Of a stretch of 43,530 nt of DNA, positions 28,101 through 36,847 are shown piece after piece. Under the pieces are notes generated by a model. It had not been told where the DNA came from. It did no database searches and saw only the letters and a program-made list of their open reading frames with translations. Made by a program: the position numbers and the translations under genes. The stretch lies in NCBI GenBank assembly GCA_015059375.1, contig SVAN01000008.1, forward strand, positions 1-43,530. The letters are read 5' to 3'. Positions within the stretch are counted from its first letter, which is position 1. The number at the start of each line of letters is the position of its first letter. Origin of the DNA: Bacillota bacterium. GTDB lineage: Bacteria; Bacillota_I; Bacilli_A; RF39; UBA660.

Positions 28101-28370
28101 AACTGGATTAATTATAATTCCATCTTCATTTTCAGCTTTTAGTAAACCTTCTTTTATTAAAGTATCAACGTAAACCTTTGTAATACCAGTATCATTTACA
28201 TATTTTTGCGCGGCTACTTTAATACTAGCTTTCAAATTTTCTTTTTGGCGTTCTCTCACACCATTTGATATCGAAGATATTGAAACAACTGCAATAGTTA
28301 ATATAACGCCAAGTAAAGCAATAACCGCTAATAATTCAACTAAGGTAAATCCTTTTTTATTTAATTTCAT
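25137..28370 (-). CDS. Giant prepilin-like adhesin with four Ig-like repeats and two TSP1-like modules
   Basis: 1077 residues. It begins with a class III prepilin signal (KKG before FTLVELLAV) and the same pilin-like N-terminal domain as its paralogue. Four consecutive 78-residue units start at residues 328, 406, 484 and 562. Each has four Cys and a YxxKDxxGN strand typical of bacterial Ig-like repeats. An Ig-like domain (640-740) and two TSP1-like modules (about 752-794 and 808-846) follow. Next are two copies of a YxGCDEYxxTTC domain separated by a Pro-rich linker, and a C-terminal domain shared with the paralogue. The many Cys imply extracellular disulphides. It is the last gene of the operon from the WG-repeat genes and overlaps its predecessor by one base. 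Role inferred: adhesive pilus subunit. Confidence 0.88.
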   Translation of the reverse strand: MKLNKKGFTLVELLAVIALLGVILTIAVVSISSISNGVRERQKENLKASIKVAAQKYVNDTGITKVYVDTLIKEGLLKAENEDGIIINPVDNTSMNCHYIDYSDENNPAYKESDSCDIELFNDTMITLLYCSVATGGSCVPRNNITNDWISGNGKDIILGAKSRDTSVVDLTPLTLYSWISPLAPDVFDSNNVHRVKMPDKKYINDVYEVIVMQNKKNYSGSARVKIDAKEPVVRDIMVTDADIWKREKNITALLEDNESGLAAFVITKSLDVPTSGWINITGNSYSISSEQGLVTDNGTYYIWVKDQAGNINKSTIIQSSVVVKKIDRIAPTCTADGDNYSWTKSDVTIKYGCLDGESGCNPLYSGGENTFTTTTYSATIDAYIIKDRAGNETFCPSRTASVYVDKTAPSCTSSGDNNMWTRNNVTIMYGCDDGESGCNPSYSGGSKTFNTTTKTATIAEYVIKDKVGNSTTCAARTANVYVDKTAPSCTNSGDNYSWTNRDVTITYGCNDAESGCNASYSGGTKTFNTTTTTSKINSYTVKDKVGNSATCPARTANVYVDKTAPSCTNSGDNYSWTNRDVTITYGCLDSESGCNASYSGGTKTFNTTTMTSKINSYTIKDSAGNSKTCLARTASVYVDKTAPSITYFNVSSNDRYNSNNTTASLMGSDSHSGVDKVCLTLTNNSNTCAWIDVSNSSYSTYYYFNSYNGSGDSHILYAFVKDNAGNVSSAGSYYYRLYKTCDQTTSYSSGTTQCTKKCGGGVQYNTFETYDYYFGSSCGTKQSGPYSCNTQDCCSSTYEVCGSASACSTSCGMGTASKFCLTYSNYNGALCGSGYQTSFCYENYGCYVPPVVTPENYYQYVYVGCDEYYVTTCTGNTCNYTIKNGMYNSGTLTKNSWTTYEPAYCNPVVTPQPQPEPEESIWKIRYLGCDEYFITTCTATTCNYSQKNGSTQYGTVERYPLQPSKPAYCNPVVEEPDPEPISCSLWAWCYKNVGSTYQMHLKVSGGCTITSYYSRVCPAYDYDTTQFYVTTSDNSECPGVGAHLSNGDNQSNNFKMENGQGYYFSVTRYLPFNSCT
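26454..27389 (-). repeat. Four tandem 234-bp (78-residue) Ig-like repeats
   Basis: The anchor GATGGAGCCG (plus strand) recurs at 26437, 26671, 26905 and 27139, exactly 234 bp apart. The two units nearest the gene's 3' end (residues 484-561 and 562-639) are almost identical, which suggests recent tandem expansion. The paralogous gene has one unit. Confidence 0.95.
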
Positions 28371-29236
28371 TATTTACTATCCTCTACTTTAGGTATTGTA
28401 ATAACCGCTCTAATTCCAATTCCTTTTTCAGTATTAACTTTGTAAGGAAATAAAGCAACTGCACTAGGATGAAATTCCGTATTTTGAACCACATAAGCTT
28501 TGGTAATATATCCATTTACTTTATCAACAGCACTAGTTAGAGTCCAAAAAGGTTTAGAAATAGATAACCAAGCAATTGGTTTTTGAGCATTATTAATTAA
28601 ATATTCTACTTCTTCTTTGGTAATTGTTCGTACTCTTACTTTTTCGCCTTCAAACGGGAAATAAGAATCATACTCGGTATACACATTAACATTACCGTTT
28701 TCAATTACCAGTTTAGAATAACCGGCCCCTAAATCTAGGCTATCACAATCGTATCCTTCAACTTTTGTCGTTTTAGTAATACAAATATCTCTAAATCTTT
28801 GATAGCCACTATCTTCATATTTATAATTTTGAATTACATCAATATTCGTCCAATTATGCGTAGCATTTGACAAGTTTATTATCAAAGAATTTGGGCCAAA
28901 AAAGTTTCCAGGTTGATGATACCAAATTGCATCTTCAATAATATTGTTTTCTGAAAGAAGTGTCATGGTATTTTCATCGTTACTTATCACATAAAAATTC
29001 TCAATTTTTTTATCATTTACAGCAACGCTCACAGCAATTCCTTGAATAATTTCTTCAAGGGTACAAGTTTTGCCTTTTTCTAAACATTTTGTTGTAACTT
29101 CCTCAGGATAATTAATAATTGAAATTGGACTCTTTTCTTCCTGCGCAGAAAGAATTAAATTGGCAATTAATAAACTAGCTAATGCTACTACAAAAACAAT
29201 TAATAATCCTAAAAATATTTTCTTTCTTTTTTTCAT
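28370..29236 (-). CDS. Membrane-anchored surface protein of the pilus locus
   Basis: Not recognised; 288 residues. Residues 8-30 form an N-terminal membrane anchor after a Lys/Arg-rich start, and the rest is extracytoplasmic. A Cys pair is near the N-terminus (CLEKGKTC) and another in the middle (CITKTTKVEGYDC). The C-terminus, WTLTSAVD...GIGIRAVITIPK, recalls the ending of the two larger surface proteins at 36.9-39.5 kb (WTMTP...RPILYL), so a distantly related fold is possible. It overlaps both neighbours by one base and is therefore part of the adhesin operon. Possible roles are assembly or display of the adhesins; nothing more can be supported. Confidence 0.72.
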   Translation of the reverse strand: MKKRKKIFLGLLIVFVVALASLLIANLILSAQEEKSPISIINYPEEVTTKCLEKGKTCTLEEIIQGIAVSVAVNDKKIENFYVISNDENTMTLLSENNIIEDAIWYHQPGNFFGPNSLIINLSNATHNWTNIDVIQNYKYEDSGYQRFRDICITKTTKVEGYDCDSLDLGAGYSKLVIENGNVNVYTEYDSYFPFEGEKVRVRTITKEEVEYLINNAQKPIAWLSISKPFWTLTSAVDKVNGYITKAYVVQNTEFHPSAVALFPYKVNTEKGIGIRAVITIPKVEDSK

Positions 29237-30162
29237 TATTCCACACCTACTACTTTATAACTATCAACCATAGAATTTCCATCATATATGTTTACTTTGT
29301 TATCTTCAATTTTATAATCATAATACTTTCCAAATTCACTGTAACGGGAAATGATTTCCGTAAATTCATAATTATAGATAAGCACTTGACCACTACTATT
29401 TAAAAGTACATGAATATTATCAAAACTATCTATCTTTTTTATAGTAACTCCTGGTAAGACAATATTTCCATCATATAGGTAAATTAAGTAATTATTATTT
29501 TGGTCTATATGATAAATGTATGTCTTGTCATAATCATAAATTGGATAAATCGAAGGTGATGATAACTTCTGATTATCACGGTTAATGATATACCAGTTTT
29601 CACTTTCTTTTACTGCAATTCGCTCAGTCGATATTTCTTCAGAGACCATGTGATTACTAAGCCCCATAAAATGATATTGTGGCTCAATCACAAAAGTAAT
29701 TTGATTAATATTAAATAGTCCATAGTTACCATCTTTATTTCGGACAATCAACCCATTATTTTCTAATGTTGTGCCATAATTTTTAATTAATGTAAATTCT
29801 GTAATTGTTCGTTCTGTTTTAAGATTATATAAATTTATAACTTCCCCATCCTGAATAAGCACATATTCATCCGCAATAATGCCTAACTGATTATTTGCAC
29901 CTTCATAATACTTTAAATACTCATCTTCAATTTGGGTGAGTGCCGTATCACAAGTTGCTGTTTTACATTCATATATGCCTTTTAATTTATCGTTATCATC
30001 ATAATAATAAAGTTTATTTTCAAACTTATGTAAATGCTCTGGATTACCTTTTTCTTTTTGCATAACGCTCTGATAATAAATACCATAGATTGAGCAAGGC
30101 AAGAAAATCAGTAGTAAAACAATAATTAAGGGAAATACTACTTTATTCTGTTTCATCTTCAA
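29236..30162 (-). CDS. Membrane-anchored WG-repeat-like protein (short)
   Basis: 308 residues. One hydrophobic anchor (about 8-28) is followed by an extracytoplasmic domain. A Y-x-C...C pair is near 60-70 (IYECKTATC). NKDGNYGLFN followed by FVIEPQYHFMG fits the WG repeat pattern (KxGxYGxxx...IxPxYD), in which short beta units build a propeller-like domain. It is shorter than, and related in layout to, the upstream 697-residue protein; the two reading frames overlap by 20 bp. Function unknown; its position in the operon implies a role with the adhesins or pilus. Confidence 0.78.
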   Translation of the reverse strand: MKMKQNKVVFPLIIVLLLIFLPCSIYGIYYQSVMQKEKGNPEHLHKFENKLYYYDDNDKLKGIYECKTATCDTALTQIEDEYLKYYEGANNQLGIIADEYVLIQDGEVINLYNLKTERTITEFTLIKNYGTTLENNGLIVRNKDGNYGLFNINQITFVIEPQYHFMGLSNHMVSEEISTERIAVKESENWYIINRDNQKLSSPSIYPIYDYDKTYIYHIDQNNNYLIYLYDGNIVLPGVTIKKIDSFDNIHVLLNSSGQVLIYNYEFTEIISRYSEFGKYYDYKIEDNKVNIYDGNSMVDSYKVVGVE

Positions 30163-32236
30163 CCTTACTCCAATCTTTCAAATTATATTTATAATCAATT
30201 GTTGCATTATCACTTTGAACAATACTTATTACATAGCTATCACTATGGATTGCCATTTTATATCCCTCGCTAATTTTATCACTTAAGATTTCTAAATCCT
30301 CTTCTAAAAGCTTTGTTTTCCCATCATCATATTGATAAACATTAAGTTTTTTACCAGTTACGCCAACAAAGAAAGTATCAAATAATTCAATATGATCTAA
30401 CTGTTCAGAAATTATTACGCCAGAATCATTACTAACAAGTTCATAAACTAAATACTTCTTATCTTTTACAAGTAAATAATCGTCTCGGTATTTAATAATT
30501 TCAAATTGACTTGTAGCAAGTAACTTACCAATTTTAGTATATAAATAGTTTTTACTTCCTCGCTTAACCAATAAATAATCATCTAGGAAACCAATGCTCT
30601 TAGTTCCCTCATTTTCTACTTTAAAAGGAATTAACCCTTCTGGTCCATCAGCCCCAAAAGTTATTGCTCCTAAATTACCTTCAGTATTTTTTGCATAAAT
30701 AAGAGCATTTTGACTTGTGACAAATGTAATATCTTCGGAACTAATTCCGGTATCAACAGCTTGATACTTAACTTTTTGACTACTATTAGCTAAATCATAT
30801 AAAACAATTGTTGTTTTTGTCGCCCCTTCTTTTGTATCGTAAATAAATACATAATTATCATTAATTATTGGAATATAATAAAGATTTTCTTGATTATTTA
30901 CTAAATTACTATCTTTAGCAACAAAACACGTCGTAAAGCTTTCTGATGTGCTTGTAACTTTGTTTTTATTTGTACAACTATAACTTCCTAATAATTCTTT
31001 TTTGTCTAAATCCTGATAAAAATATAAAATACCATCATAATAACTTACATAGTCAATTTCTTTATTTAATCTTGCTTCATTTAAATTAATTGATTTTTCT
31101 GTTTCATCGCTTAATTCAAAAGTAATTTCGTCAGTCGTAAACGTAATATTATATGCTTTTTTAGTTTCTTTTAAATTATTATTAGCATCAAAAATGTAAG
31201 TTTTATTATACTCTTCATTTTTTACTTTAATTCCTGTTTCATTTAATTTAAATAGATCACTATCATATGCAAATACCTTTTTATTAGTTATAGTAAATAC
31301 ATAACCACTAGCAAAATCAATATAATCAAAAGTATCCTCTAAAATCTTTTGACCTTGATAATCATATAGTGAATAGCCTTCATCATAAACAGAAATATAT
31401 TTATCAGAAAAATTTCGAATGTTTCCCCGAATCTTTGAAGTTAAAACATTACCATTCTTATCAACCAAATATGAATACGTTCCATCTTTTGCTACAAATT
31501 TACTATCACTACTCACAATTCCTAAATAGTCATATTCAAATTCTAAAACGGTATTTGCATCTGTTAAACTAAATTCAATCAATCCATATTTTTCTTCTTG
31601 ATTTTTAACGACAACTATATCTTTATCTAAAGCCCCAGATTTAACCAAACTATATTCACCAGTTTTTGTTTCTTTTTCAAGGTCATATAAAACAATTTTA
31701 TCTTCGTCATAAATAAAAACAAAACGATTATTATATATTTTTGATTTTTTTTCTAAAAGATTATCTTCTTCATCAACATATATTGGCGTATCAAATTCAT
31801 CCTCATTAGAAAGCGAAGCTACATAACATTTTTCTACCTCTTTATCAGTACAAGAATAAATGCCAATTACTTCATCTTTATTGTTTAATAATTTTAAACT
31901 ACCATTATCATAAATATAATTATCTTTTTCAATGACAACGCTTTCTTCAGGGGGTTTTGGTTTTTCTTCTTCTTTGTTAAAGAATAGCAAATATAATGAC
32001 ACTCCTAAAGCTATAAGCAAAATAAAAATAATACTTATAATAGTAATTATTTTACTTTTTTTACTCATTTTATTCCAAAAAAACTCTTTTTTAGGTCCTT
32101 TCTTCTTTGTTTTCATTTCAAAATCATTTATTTGAACCATATCAACTGCAGCATTTTCCTCAAATAAAGTATCTTCTGAAACCGAAGTAAGTTCAATTAT
32201 TGTATTTTCATCTTCATATTGTCTCTCATCCATCAT
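30143..32236 (-). CDS. Large membrane-anchored WG-repeat-like protein
   Basis: About 697 residues from the ATG behind AGGA; a GTG two codons upstream is possible. An acidic cytoplasmic N-terminus (1-55) and a Lys-rich stretch precede one membrane segment (about 63-90), then a large outside domain. The outer part has two similar halves. Each starts with a Y-x-C...C disulphide pair (IYSCTDKEVEKC and a second pair about 260 residues on) and continues with EEKYGLIEF / VLEFEYDYLGI type WG-like units. The N-in topology suggests that the cytoplasmic tail could sense or signal. It is the first gene of the adhesin operon after the tadC terminator. Function not known. Confidence 0.8.
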   Translation of the reverse strand: MMDERQYEDENTIIELTSVSEDTLFEENAAVDMVQINDFEMKTKKKGPKKEFFWNKMSKKSKIITIISIIFILLIALGVSLYLLFFNKEEEKPKPPEESVVIEKDNYIYDNGSLKLLNNKDEVIGIYSCTDKEVEKCYVASLSNEDEFDTPIYVDEEDNLLEKKSKIYNNRFVFIYDEDKIVLYDLEKETKTGEYSLVKSGALDKDIVVVKNQEEKYGLIEFSLTDANTVLEFEYDYLGIVSSDSKFVAKDGTYSYLVDKNGNVLTSKIRGNIRNFSDKYISVYDEGYSLYDYQGQKILEDTFDYIDFASGYVFTITNKKVFAYDSDLFKLNETGIKVKNEEYNKTYIFDANNNLKETKKAYNITFTTDEITFELSDETEKSINLNEARLNKEIDYVSYYDGILYFYQDLDKKELLGSYSCTNKNKVTSTSESFTTCFVAKDSNLVNNQENLYYIPIINDNYVFIYDTKEGATKTTIVLYDLANSSQKVKYQAVDTGISSEDITFVTSQNALIYAKNTEGNLGAITFGADGPEGLIPFKVENEGTKSIGFLDDYLLVKRGSKNYLYTKIGKLLATSQFEIIKYRDDYLLVKDKKYLVYELVSNDSGVIISEQLDHIELFDTFFVGVTGKKLNVYQYDDGKTKLLEEDLEILSDKISEGYKMAIHSDSYVISIVQSDNATIDYKYNLKDWSKVEDETE

Positions 32237-32260
32237 AATCACTTCCTATTATCAAGAATA

Positions 32261-32269
32261 ATTATATCA
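32261..32269 (-). promoter_or_regulatory. Extended -10 promoter of the WG-repeat/adhesin operon
   Basis: Minus-strand TGATATAAT, with a perfect TATAAT at 32261-32266. The -35 at 17 bp (TAGCAA) is weak, so the TG extension is probably important. It lies between the tadC terminator and the first WG-repeat gene. Confidence 0.62.
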
Positions 32270-32313
32270 AAGTATCTAGTGATTTGCTAGTGTTATATAA
32301 ATAAATATCGACT

Positions 32314-32341
32314 AAAAAATGGCTCTTTTAAGAAAGCCATT
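32314..32341 (-). terminator. Terminator of the tad gene cluster
   Basis: Minus-strand 7-bp stem AATGGCT/AGCCATT with a T-run, directly after the tadC stop codon. It separates the Tad machinery transcript from the adhesin operon. Confidence 0.9.
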
Positions 32342-33043
32342 TTATCTTACAAAATAATTTATTAATACTGGACCTAAAATCAAAAGCATAATCAAAGGAA
32401 TAAATAATAGGACACTAACAACTGATATCTTGGTAGGCATCTTATTAATTCTTCCTTTAATATCAAGAATCCTTTTATCCGTTAAATATTCAATTTGATT
32501 ATTTAAAGCATCGACAATACTATTACCATAGACATTAGCTTCAATTAAATTTAAAAGAACATTTTTTACGCTTTTCGAAGGAATACGATTCTTAAGATCT
32601 TCAATTGCCTCTGTCAATGACTTACCTAATTTTACCTCTTTCAAAGCAACTTTAAATTCAGTAGATAAGTCACTATCAATCGCATTTGCGGTAATATCTA
32701 AACACAATTTTAAATTTCTTTCACTTTGCATAGTTAAAGCAAGAACTTCAAAAAAGAAAATAGCATCATGTTCTAAAGTTTTAACTCTTTTTTTAAGAGG
32801 ATAATCCAAATAACAATAATCATAAATTAAATAAACAACAATTGTGAAAAGTGGTGCTAACAAATAACCATGTTTGAAATATAGTAAACTACCTATAAAG
32901 GTAAAAATAAGTAAAAATAATTTAGTATTCAAAAATTTATTAACGTTTAATTTACACGTACTACCTAGTGCTGTAATCTTGCGTTCTAATCTTCTTAATG
33001 ACCTTTTAGAGTAGATTCTTTTAATAATAATGTCACTATTCAT
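32342..33043 (-). CDS. tadC: Tad pilus inner-membrane platform protein TadC-like
   Basis: 233 residues with a type II secretion F-type fold (GspF/TadC). Hydrophobic segments are near residues 43-80 and at the C-terminus (about 207-232). The central cytoplasmic helical region carries the family's ALTMQSERNLKLCLD and LGKSLTEAIEDL pattern. It is paired with the adjacent tadB, only 1 bp away, and the two are expected to form the membrane platform driven by the TadA ATPase. It is shorter than many TadC proteins (about 290) but complete in its C-terminal half. The tad terminator follows. Confidence 0.88.
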   Translation of the reverse strand: MNSDIIIKRIYSKRSLRRLERKITALGSTCKLNVNKFLNTKLFLLIFTFIGSLLYFKHGYLLAPLFTIVVYLIYDYCYLDYPLKKRVKTLEHDAIFFFEVLALTMQSERNLKLCLDITANAIDSDLSTEFKVALKEVKLGKSLTEAIEDLKNRIPSKSVKNVLLNLIEANVYGNSIVDALNNQIEYLTDKRILDIKGRINKMPTKISVVSVLLFIPLIMLLILGPVLINYFVR

Positions 33044-33044
33044 A

Positions 33045-34055
33045 TTACACTTCCTCTACTTTCATTATTTGTTTTATAACTACAATATAAACGATATATA
33101 ATATACCAATAACTATATCAATAACATATCCAATTTTAGTGGTAATCAAAGGCATAAAATAACTAGGGCTCATCGCTACTATTACTAAAACAAATATGAT
33201 AGGCAAACTTACAAGCATTCGATATAAAAATTTACTAGAACTCGTTAATGCTTCTAATTCATTTTTAATTTTCAACCGGTCATAAAAGTTTTTTTCAATC
33301 ATGTTAAATACCGTAACAATGTTACCGCCCGTCTTGCTTAGTAAAGCTAATGATGAGGTAATGTATTTAGCTTCCTCAAGTTTTACTCGCTTATAAAATC
33401 TTTCAAAAACAACACTTAAATCAAGCCCATAATTAATATCAGTATAAATAATATTAAATTCATCTTTAATAGGACTAGGAAGCTCTTTTTTGACAATTTC
33501 AATTGCTTGTAAAATATTTTTACCACTTTTAAAAGCGCTATTCATCATAACAATTGCTTGTAATAATTGTTCTTCAATTAACTTTTTATGATTTTGATAA
33601 AGCCAAATAATAATTAAATCAATACAAAAGAAACTAATTATTGAACCTATTAAAAAGACAGGAAGACTAAAAGTTGCAAATTTAATGGATATGGAAATGA
33701 TATATAGACCTTGCACAAAAAACATAACTAAAAATTTCAAAGAGATATAGTCAATGCTTTTAAAAGTATTTTGACGATCCGCAAATAAATATTTTTCAAA
33801 GCCCTTAGCATAATCTTTTAAAACTTGAGATTTAGTCAAAAACTTAGAAATGTTTTTAATAATTACTAAACAAAATTTTAAAAAAGCATCAGCAATTGAT
33901 AATTCCTCAGCATTTTTATTATCTAAAGCAAAATCTTTGATTCTTTTTTCATGCCAAGCCGACAAAAAGATTCGCACAAATAGAAAAACAAGTAGTAAGA
34001 ATATACTACTAATAACTAGATAACTAATTAATGTTCCCATCACTTGCTTTTCCAT
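33045..34055 (-). CDS. tadB: Tad pilus inner-membrane platform protein TadB-like
   Basis: 336 residues. Membrane segments are at about 8-30, 105-155 (two) and 275-330 (two). A cytoplasmic GspF-type helical domain near 165-270 includes NSAFKSGKNILQAIEIVKKELPSP and LALLSKTGGNIVTVF. This layout is that of TadB. It lies 9 bp after tadA, with GAGGAAT as ribosome site. With TadC it forms the platform that moves pilin subunits out of the membrane. Confidence 0.92.
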   Translation of the reverse strand: MEKQVMGTLISYLVISSIFLLLVFLFVRIFLSAWHEKRIKDFALDNKNAEELSIADAFLKFCLVIIKNISKFLTKSQVLKDYAKGFEKYLFADRQNTFKSIDYISLKFLVMFFVQGLYIISISIKFATFSLPVFLIGSIISFFCIDLIIIWLYQNHKKLIEEQLLQAIVMMNSAFKSGKNILQAIEIVKKELPSPIKDEFNIIYTDINYGLDLSVVFERFYKRVKLEEAKYITSSLALLSKTGGNIVTVFNMIEKNFYDRLKIKNELEALTSSSKFLYRMLVSLPIIFVLVIVAMSPSYFMPLITTKIGYVIDIVIGILYIVYIVVIKQIMKVEEV

Positions 34056-34064
34056 TATTCCTCT

Positions 34065-35390
34065 TTATTTAAATATTTCCCTTATTTCTTCGTAGCCATA
34101 AGATATAATTCTTTCTAAGCATTTAGGCTTACCCTTCATTTTTTCATACTGACCATCAACTTCTTTTTTATCTGTTAAACCTAATTGGTTAAACGTAAAA
34201 ATTTCTTTAAGTTTAATTTCATCTTCATCAAATCCTGTTACTTCACTAATCGAAGTTATTTTTCTTTTACCATCTGCTAAACGTTCAATATTTACAATAA
34301 TACTTATGGCACTTTGAATATATTCACGAACAGCTTTTACAGGAAGATCAATATTTGCCATTAAAACCATGGTTTCTAGCCGATGTAAAGCATCTATGCA
34401 ACTATTAGCGTGAAGTGTTGTTAAACTACCTTCATGACCAGTATTCATCGCCTGCAACATATCAAAGGCTTCTTTCCCTCTTACTTCACCGACGATAATA
34501 CGGTCCGGACGCATTCTAAGAGAGTTACGAACTAAATCGCGAATTGTAATTTCTCCACTTCTTTCATAATTGGTAGTTCTTGTTTCTAAACTAATAACAT
34601 GAGGTTGATGAAGTTTTAATTCAGCCGCATCCTCAATCGTCACAATTCTTTCTTTTTCACTGATAAAACTGCTTAAAATATTTAATAGCGTTGTTTTACC
34701 ACTACCAGTACCTCCACATACTACAATACTTAGTTTAGCATTAACTGAAGCCTCTAAAAAAGTAGCCATTTCGGGAGTTAAACTTCCGACTCTGATAAGT
34801 TCGTCAATACTATTAATTGACTCTTTAAATTTGCGGATTGTTATAACTGGTCCTTTTGTCGAAAGTGGCGGAATTACCGCATTAATTCTTGAACCATCTT
34901 TAAGGCGGGAATCAACCATTGGGCTTGTCGAATCAATTGTTCTTCCCATTGGTTCGACTAGTCTTTGAATTGTTCTTACAATATGTTCATCATTAATAAA
35001 TGATACACTTTCGTCTTTAACTAAATTACCATCAATCTCAATATAAATTTCTTTTGGGGAATTAACCATGATTTCCGTAATGTTATCATCTTCTAAAAGT
35101 TCAGTTAAAGGACCATAACCATTAATTTCATTATCAATCAAATTATATAAATGACTTCTTTCTAAATTTGATAAATCATACCCTTCGATTGTGCGATCAA
35201 TTTCTTTATTAATATATTCTGTTAAATCTTCCCCTTCAGGAATTTTGCTATCAATGATATTTTCTACTATTCTGGTTCTTAAATTATCAAGTAAAGTCTT
35301 ATCCTTAAAAATATCATAATCACTAATAATATTTACTTTCGGTCTATTCTCAGCATATTCAAATACATTTCTTAAACTATTTTTCATCAT
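34065..35390 (-). CDS. tadA: Tad pilus assembly ATPase TadA/CpaF
   Basis: Secretion ATPase of the VirB11/CpaF family that powers pilus assembly; cytoplasmic, hexameric. The 441-residue protein has an N-terminal helical domain, then [15 protein letters not shown] and the Walker [16 protein letters not shown] (about 226-240). Next come VTIEDAAEL and the [19 protein letters not shown] and [14 protein letters not shown] blocks of the Asp/His boxes. Its start overlaps the end of the TadZ gene by 14 bp. Length is normal for CpaF. Confidence 0.96.
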   Translation of the reverse strand: MMKNSLRNVFEYAENRPKVNIISDYDIFKDKTLLDNLRTRIVENIIDSKIPEGEDLTEYINKEIDRTIEGYDLSNLERSHLYNLIDNEINGYGPLTELLEDDNITEIMVNSPKEIYIEIDGNLVKDESVSFINDEHIVRTIQRLVEPMGRTIDSTSPMVDSRLKDGSRINAVIPPLSTKGPVITIRKFKESINSIDELIRVGSLTPEMATFLEASVNAKLSIVVCGGTGSGKTTLLNILSSFISEKERIVTIEDAAELKLHQPHVISLETRTTNYERSGEITIRDLVRNSLRMRPDRIIVGEVRGKEAFDMLQAMNTGHEGSLTTLHANSCIDALHRLETMVLMANIDLPVKAVREYIQSAISIIVNIERLADGKRKITSISEVTGFDEDEIKLKEIFTFNQLGLTDKKEVDGQYEKMKGKPKCLERIISYGYEEIREIFK

Positions 35391-36144
35391 TTAACTCCAT
35401 TAAATTATTACACACTGACAAATACGCTTTATAAACTTTAGGATATATTTTAGGCATTTTACTTTCTAAAGTTAAAATTTTGCCATCCGCTACATATATA
35501 TCCATACTCTTTAAATAAAAAGATGATTCTATTATATAGTCAATATTGGTTTTAATAATACTTTTCATATCATATAAACTATAATACCTTTTATTCGGAT
35601 TAATAAAACTATTAAGCATTACTTGATAATTTTCTTTTTCAGCATCCTTAAAGATACGAATAATATTCCGCATATTTTTTAAATCTAATAAATCATTAGT
35701 CATCACTAAAAGGGTTTGATCACATTTATCTAAAATAGTAACATTAAATTCATTTAAAACATGATTAGTATCCACTATTACATAGTCATATTCATACACT
35801 GCTTTTTCTAAAATTATTTCAATATAACTCGATGCTATCTTACTTCCTTGTCTTGGATCTTTACAAGAAGCTAAAATATCAATATTATCACTATACTTAG
35901 TTACATAATTTCTTATACTTTGATATCGATTATTAGCATAGTCATCCACAAAATTATATATTGTTAACTCTGGGACTTTATTTACATAGGTAGCAATAGC
36001 TCCCCCCGTAGTATCAAAGTCAATAATTAAAATATTTTTATCTAAAGACGAAAAAACTCCTGCAATATTAAGTGCAGTAGTTGTCTTGCCAACACCACCT
36101 TTAGCCGAAAAGATACATAAACTTTTACCCTTTGCTTTGCCCAT
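35377..36144 (-). CDS. tadZ: MinD/ParA-like ATPase TadZ/CpaE
   Basis: 255 residues from the ATG; the TTG two codons earlier is less likely. A deviant Walker A, KGGVGKTTTALNIAG, occurs at about residues 14-28, with IIDFDTTGG as Walker A' and DYVIVDTNH as Walker B. This places it in the MinD/ParA group. In Tad loci such proteins position the assembly machine in the cell. Unlike many CpaE proteins it has no separate N-terminal receiver-like domain. It is followed by tadA and preceded by two pseudopilin genes. Confidence 0.88.
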   Translation of the reverse strand: MGKAKGKSLCIFSAKGGVGKTTTALNIAGVFSSLDKNILIIDFDTTGGAIATYVNKVPELTIYNFVDDYANNRYQSIRNYVTKYSDNIDILASCKDPRQGSKIASSYIEIILEKAVYEYDYVIVDTNHVLNEFNVTILDKCDQTLLVMTNDLLDLKNMRNIIRIFKDAEKENYQVMLNSFINPNKRYYSLYDMKSIIKTNIDYIIESSFYLKSMDIYVADGKILTLESKMPKIYPKVYKAYLSVCNNLMELNDEK

Positions 36145-36150
36145 AATCAA

Positions 36151-36504
36151 CTACCCTTTTTTGTAATATATTTTGCCATTTTCTTCGTAACCTAAAATAC
36201 TAATTTTTACTTCATATTTTTTACCTAAAAAACTGTCTACATTACTTACAAATGATACTTTAAGTCCATAACTTCCATCAATAACCAAGTTACTTACCCC
36301 AATATCATTCTTATCATATAACAATATTATATCATTTTTATCTTTTTCTTCAATAGAATTTGCAATAATACTTTTTGTTACCGATATTAATTTGTTTTTT
36401 TGATAACTTACATAAGCCTTTTCAATTCCAAGACCAAAGAGGAGTAAAATTAAAGGTAGTAAAATAATAAAAGTTACTAATGATTGACCATGTTTATTTA
36501 GCAT
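36151..36504 (-). CDS. TadE-like pseudopilin
   Basis: 117 residues. The N-terminus (KHGQSLVTFIILLPLILLLFG) is that of TadE/TadF pseudopilins: a short basic leader, G at the processing site and a hydrophobic helix. A short outside domain lacks Cys. It overlaps the preceding pseudopilin by 11 bp. It may be a minor pilin that primes assembly. No typical 50-70-residue Flp pilin occurs in the window, so the main pilin may be one of these or lie elsewhere. Confidence 0.8.
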   Translation of the reverse strand: MLNKHGQSLVTFIILLPLILLLFGLGIEKAYVSYQKNKLISVTKSIIANSIEEKDKNDIILLYDKNDIGVSNLVIDGSYGLKVSFVSNVDSFLGKKYEVKISILGYEENGKIYYKKG

Positions 36505-36799
36505 ATATAGTCCTTTCGACAGTTACATGATAATTATCAATTAAAACGCTTACTAAAGGCGAAGTCATTTCTACATCACTACTTAGTTTATAAGTTACCA
36601 TATTATCTAGTGATACTTTTTCTAAAGACATATCACTAGATAAAGAATAATTACTTTCTAGCGTAACTTCTTCGATTATCCTTTCTAATTCCATCTTTTT
36701 TTGAATCACATTTACAAAATCAAAAAAGGCCAATAATAGCATTATTAATATTGGCATAATAATTATAAATTCTACTAATGCTTGCCCCTTATTATTCAT
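36494..36799 (-). CDS. tadE: TadE-like pseudopilin
   Basis: 101 residues. NKGQALVEFIIIMPILIMLLLAFFDF is a clear TadE N-terminus, with the conserved Glu of ALVEF five to six residues after the processing site. The remainder is a small outside domain (about 35-101). GAGG precedes the ATG. It is the first gene of the tad cluster, 56 bp after the upstream surface-protein gene, and is separated from that gene by a strong hairpin. Confidence 0.87.
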   Translation of the reverse strand: MNNKGQALVEFIIIMPILIMLLLAFFDFVNVIQKKMELERIIEEVTLESNYSLSSDMSLEKVSLDNMVTYKLSSDVEMTSPLVSVLIDNYHVTVERTIYAK

Positions 36800-36808
36800 T
36801 TAAACCTC

Positions 36809-36847
36809 AAAAATCGGGTACCGGGTGCAAAAACGCACCAGCGGCAC
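36809..36847 (-). terminator. GC-rich hairpin between surface-protein gene and tadE
   Basis: Minus strand: GTGCCG, a CT bulge and GGTGC pair with GCACC and CGGTAC (36818-36847) around a T-rich loop. CCGATTTTT follows. The stem is long, but the T-run starts about 4 nt after it, so termination may be partial. The tad genes have no clear promoter of their own here, so this could act as an attenuator that lets some transcripts into tadE. Confidence 0.55.

Noticed and set aside
36809-36847. Riboswitch upstream of tadE
   Set aside because: Only one hairpin with no conserved aptamer core that I recognise; a terminator or attenuator explains it more simply.
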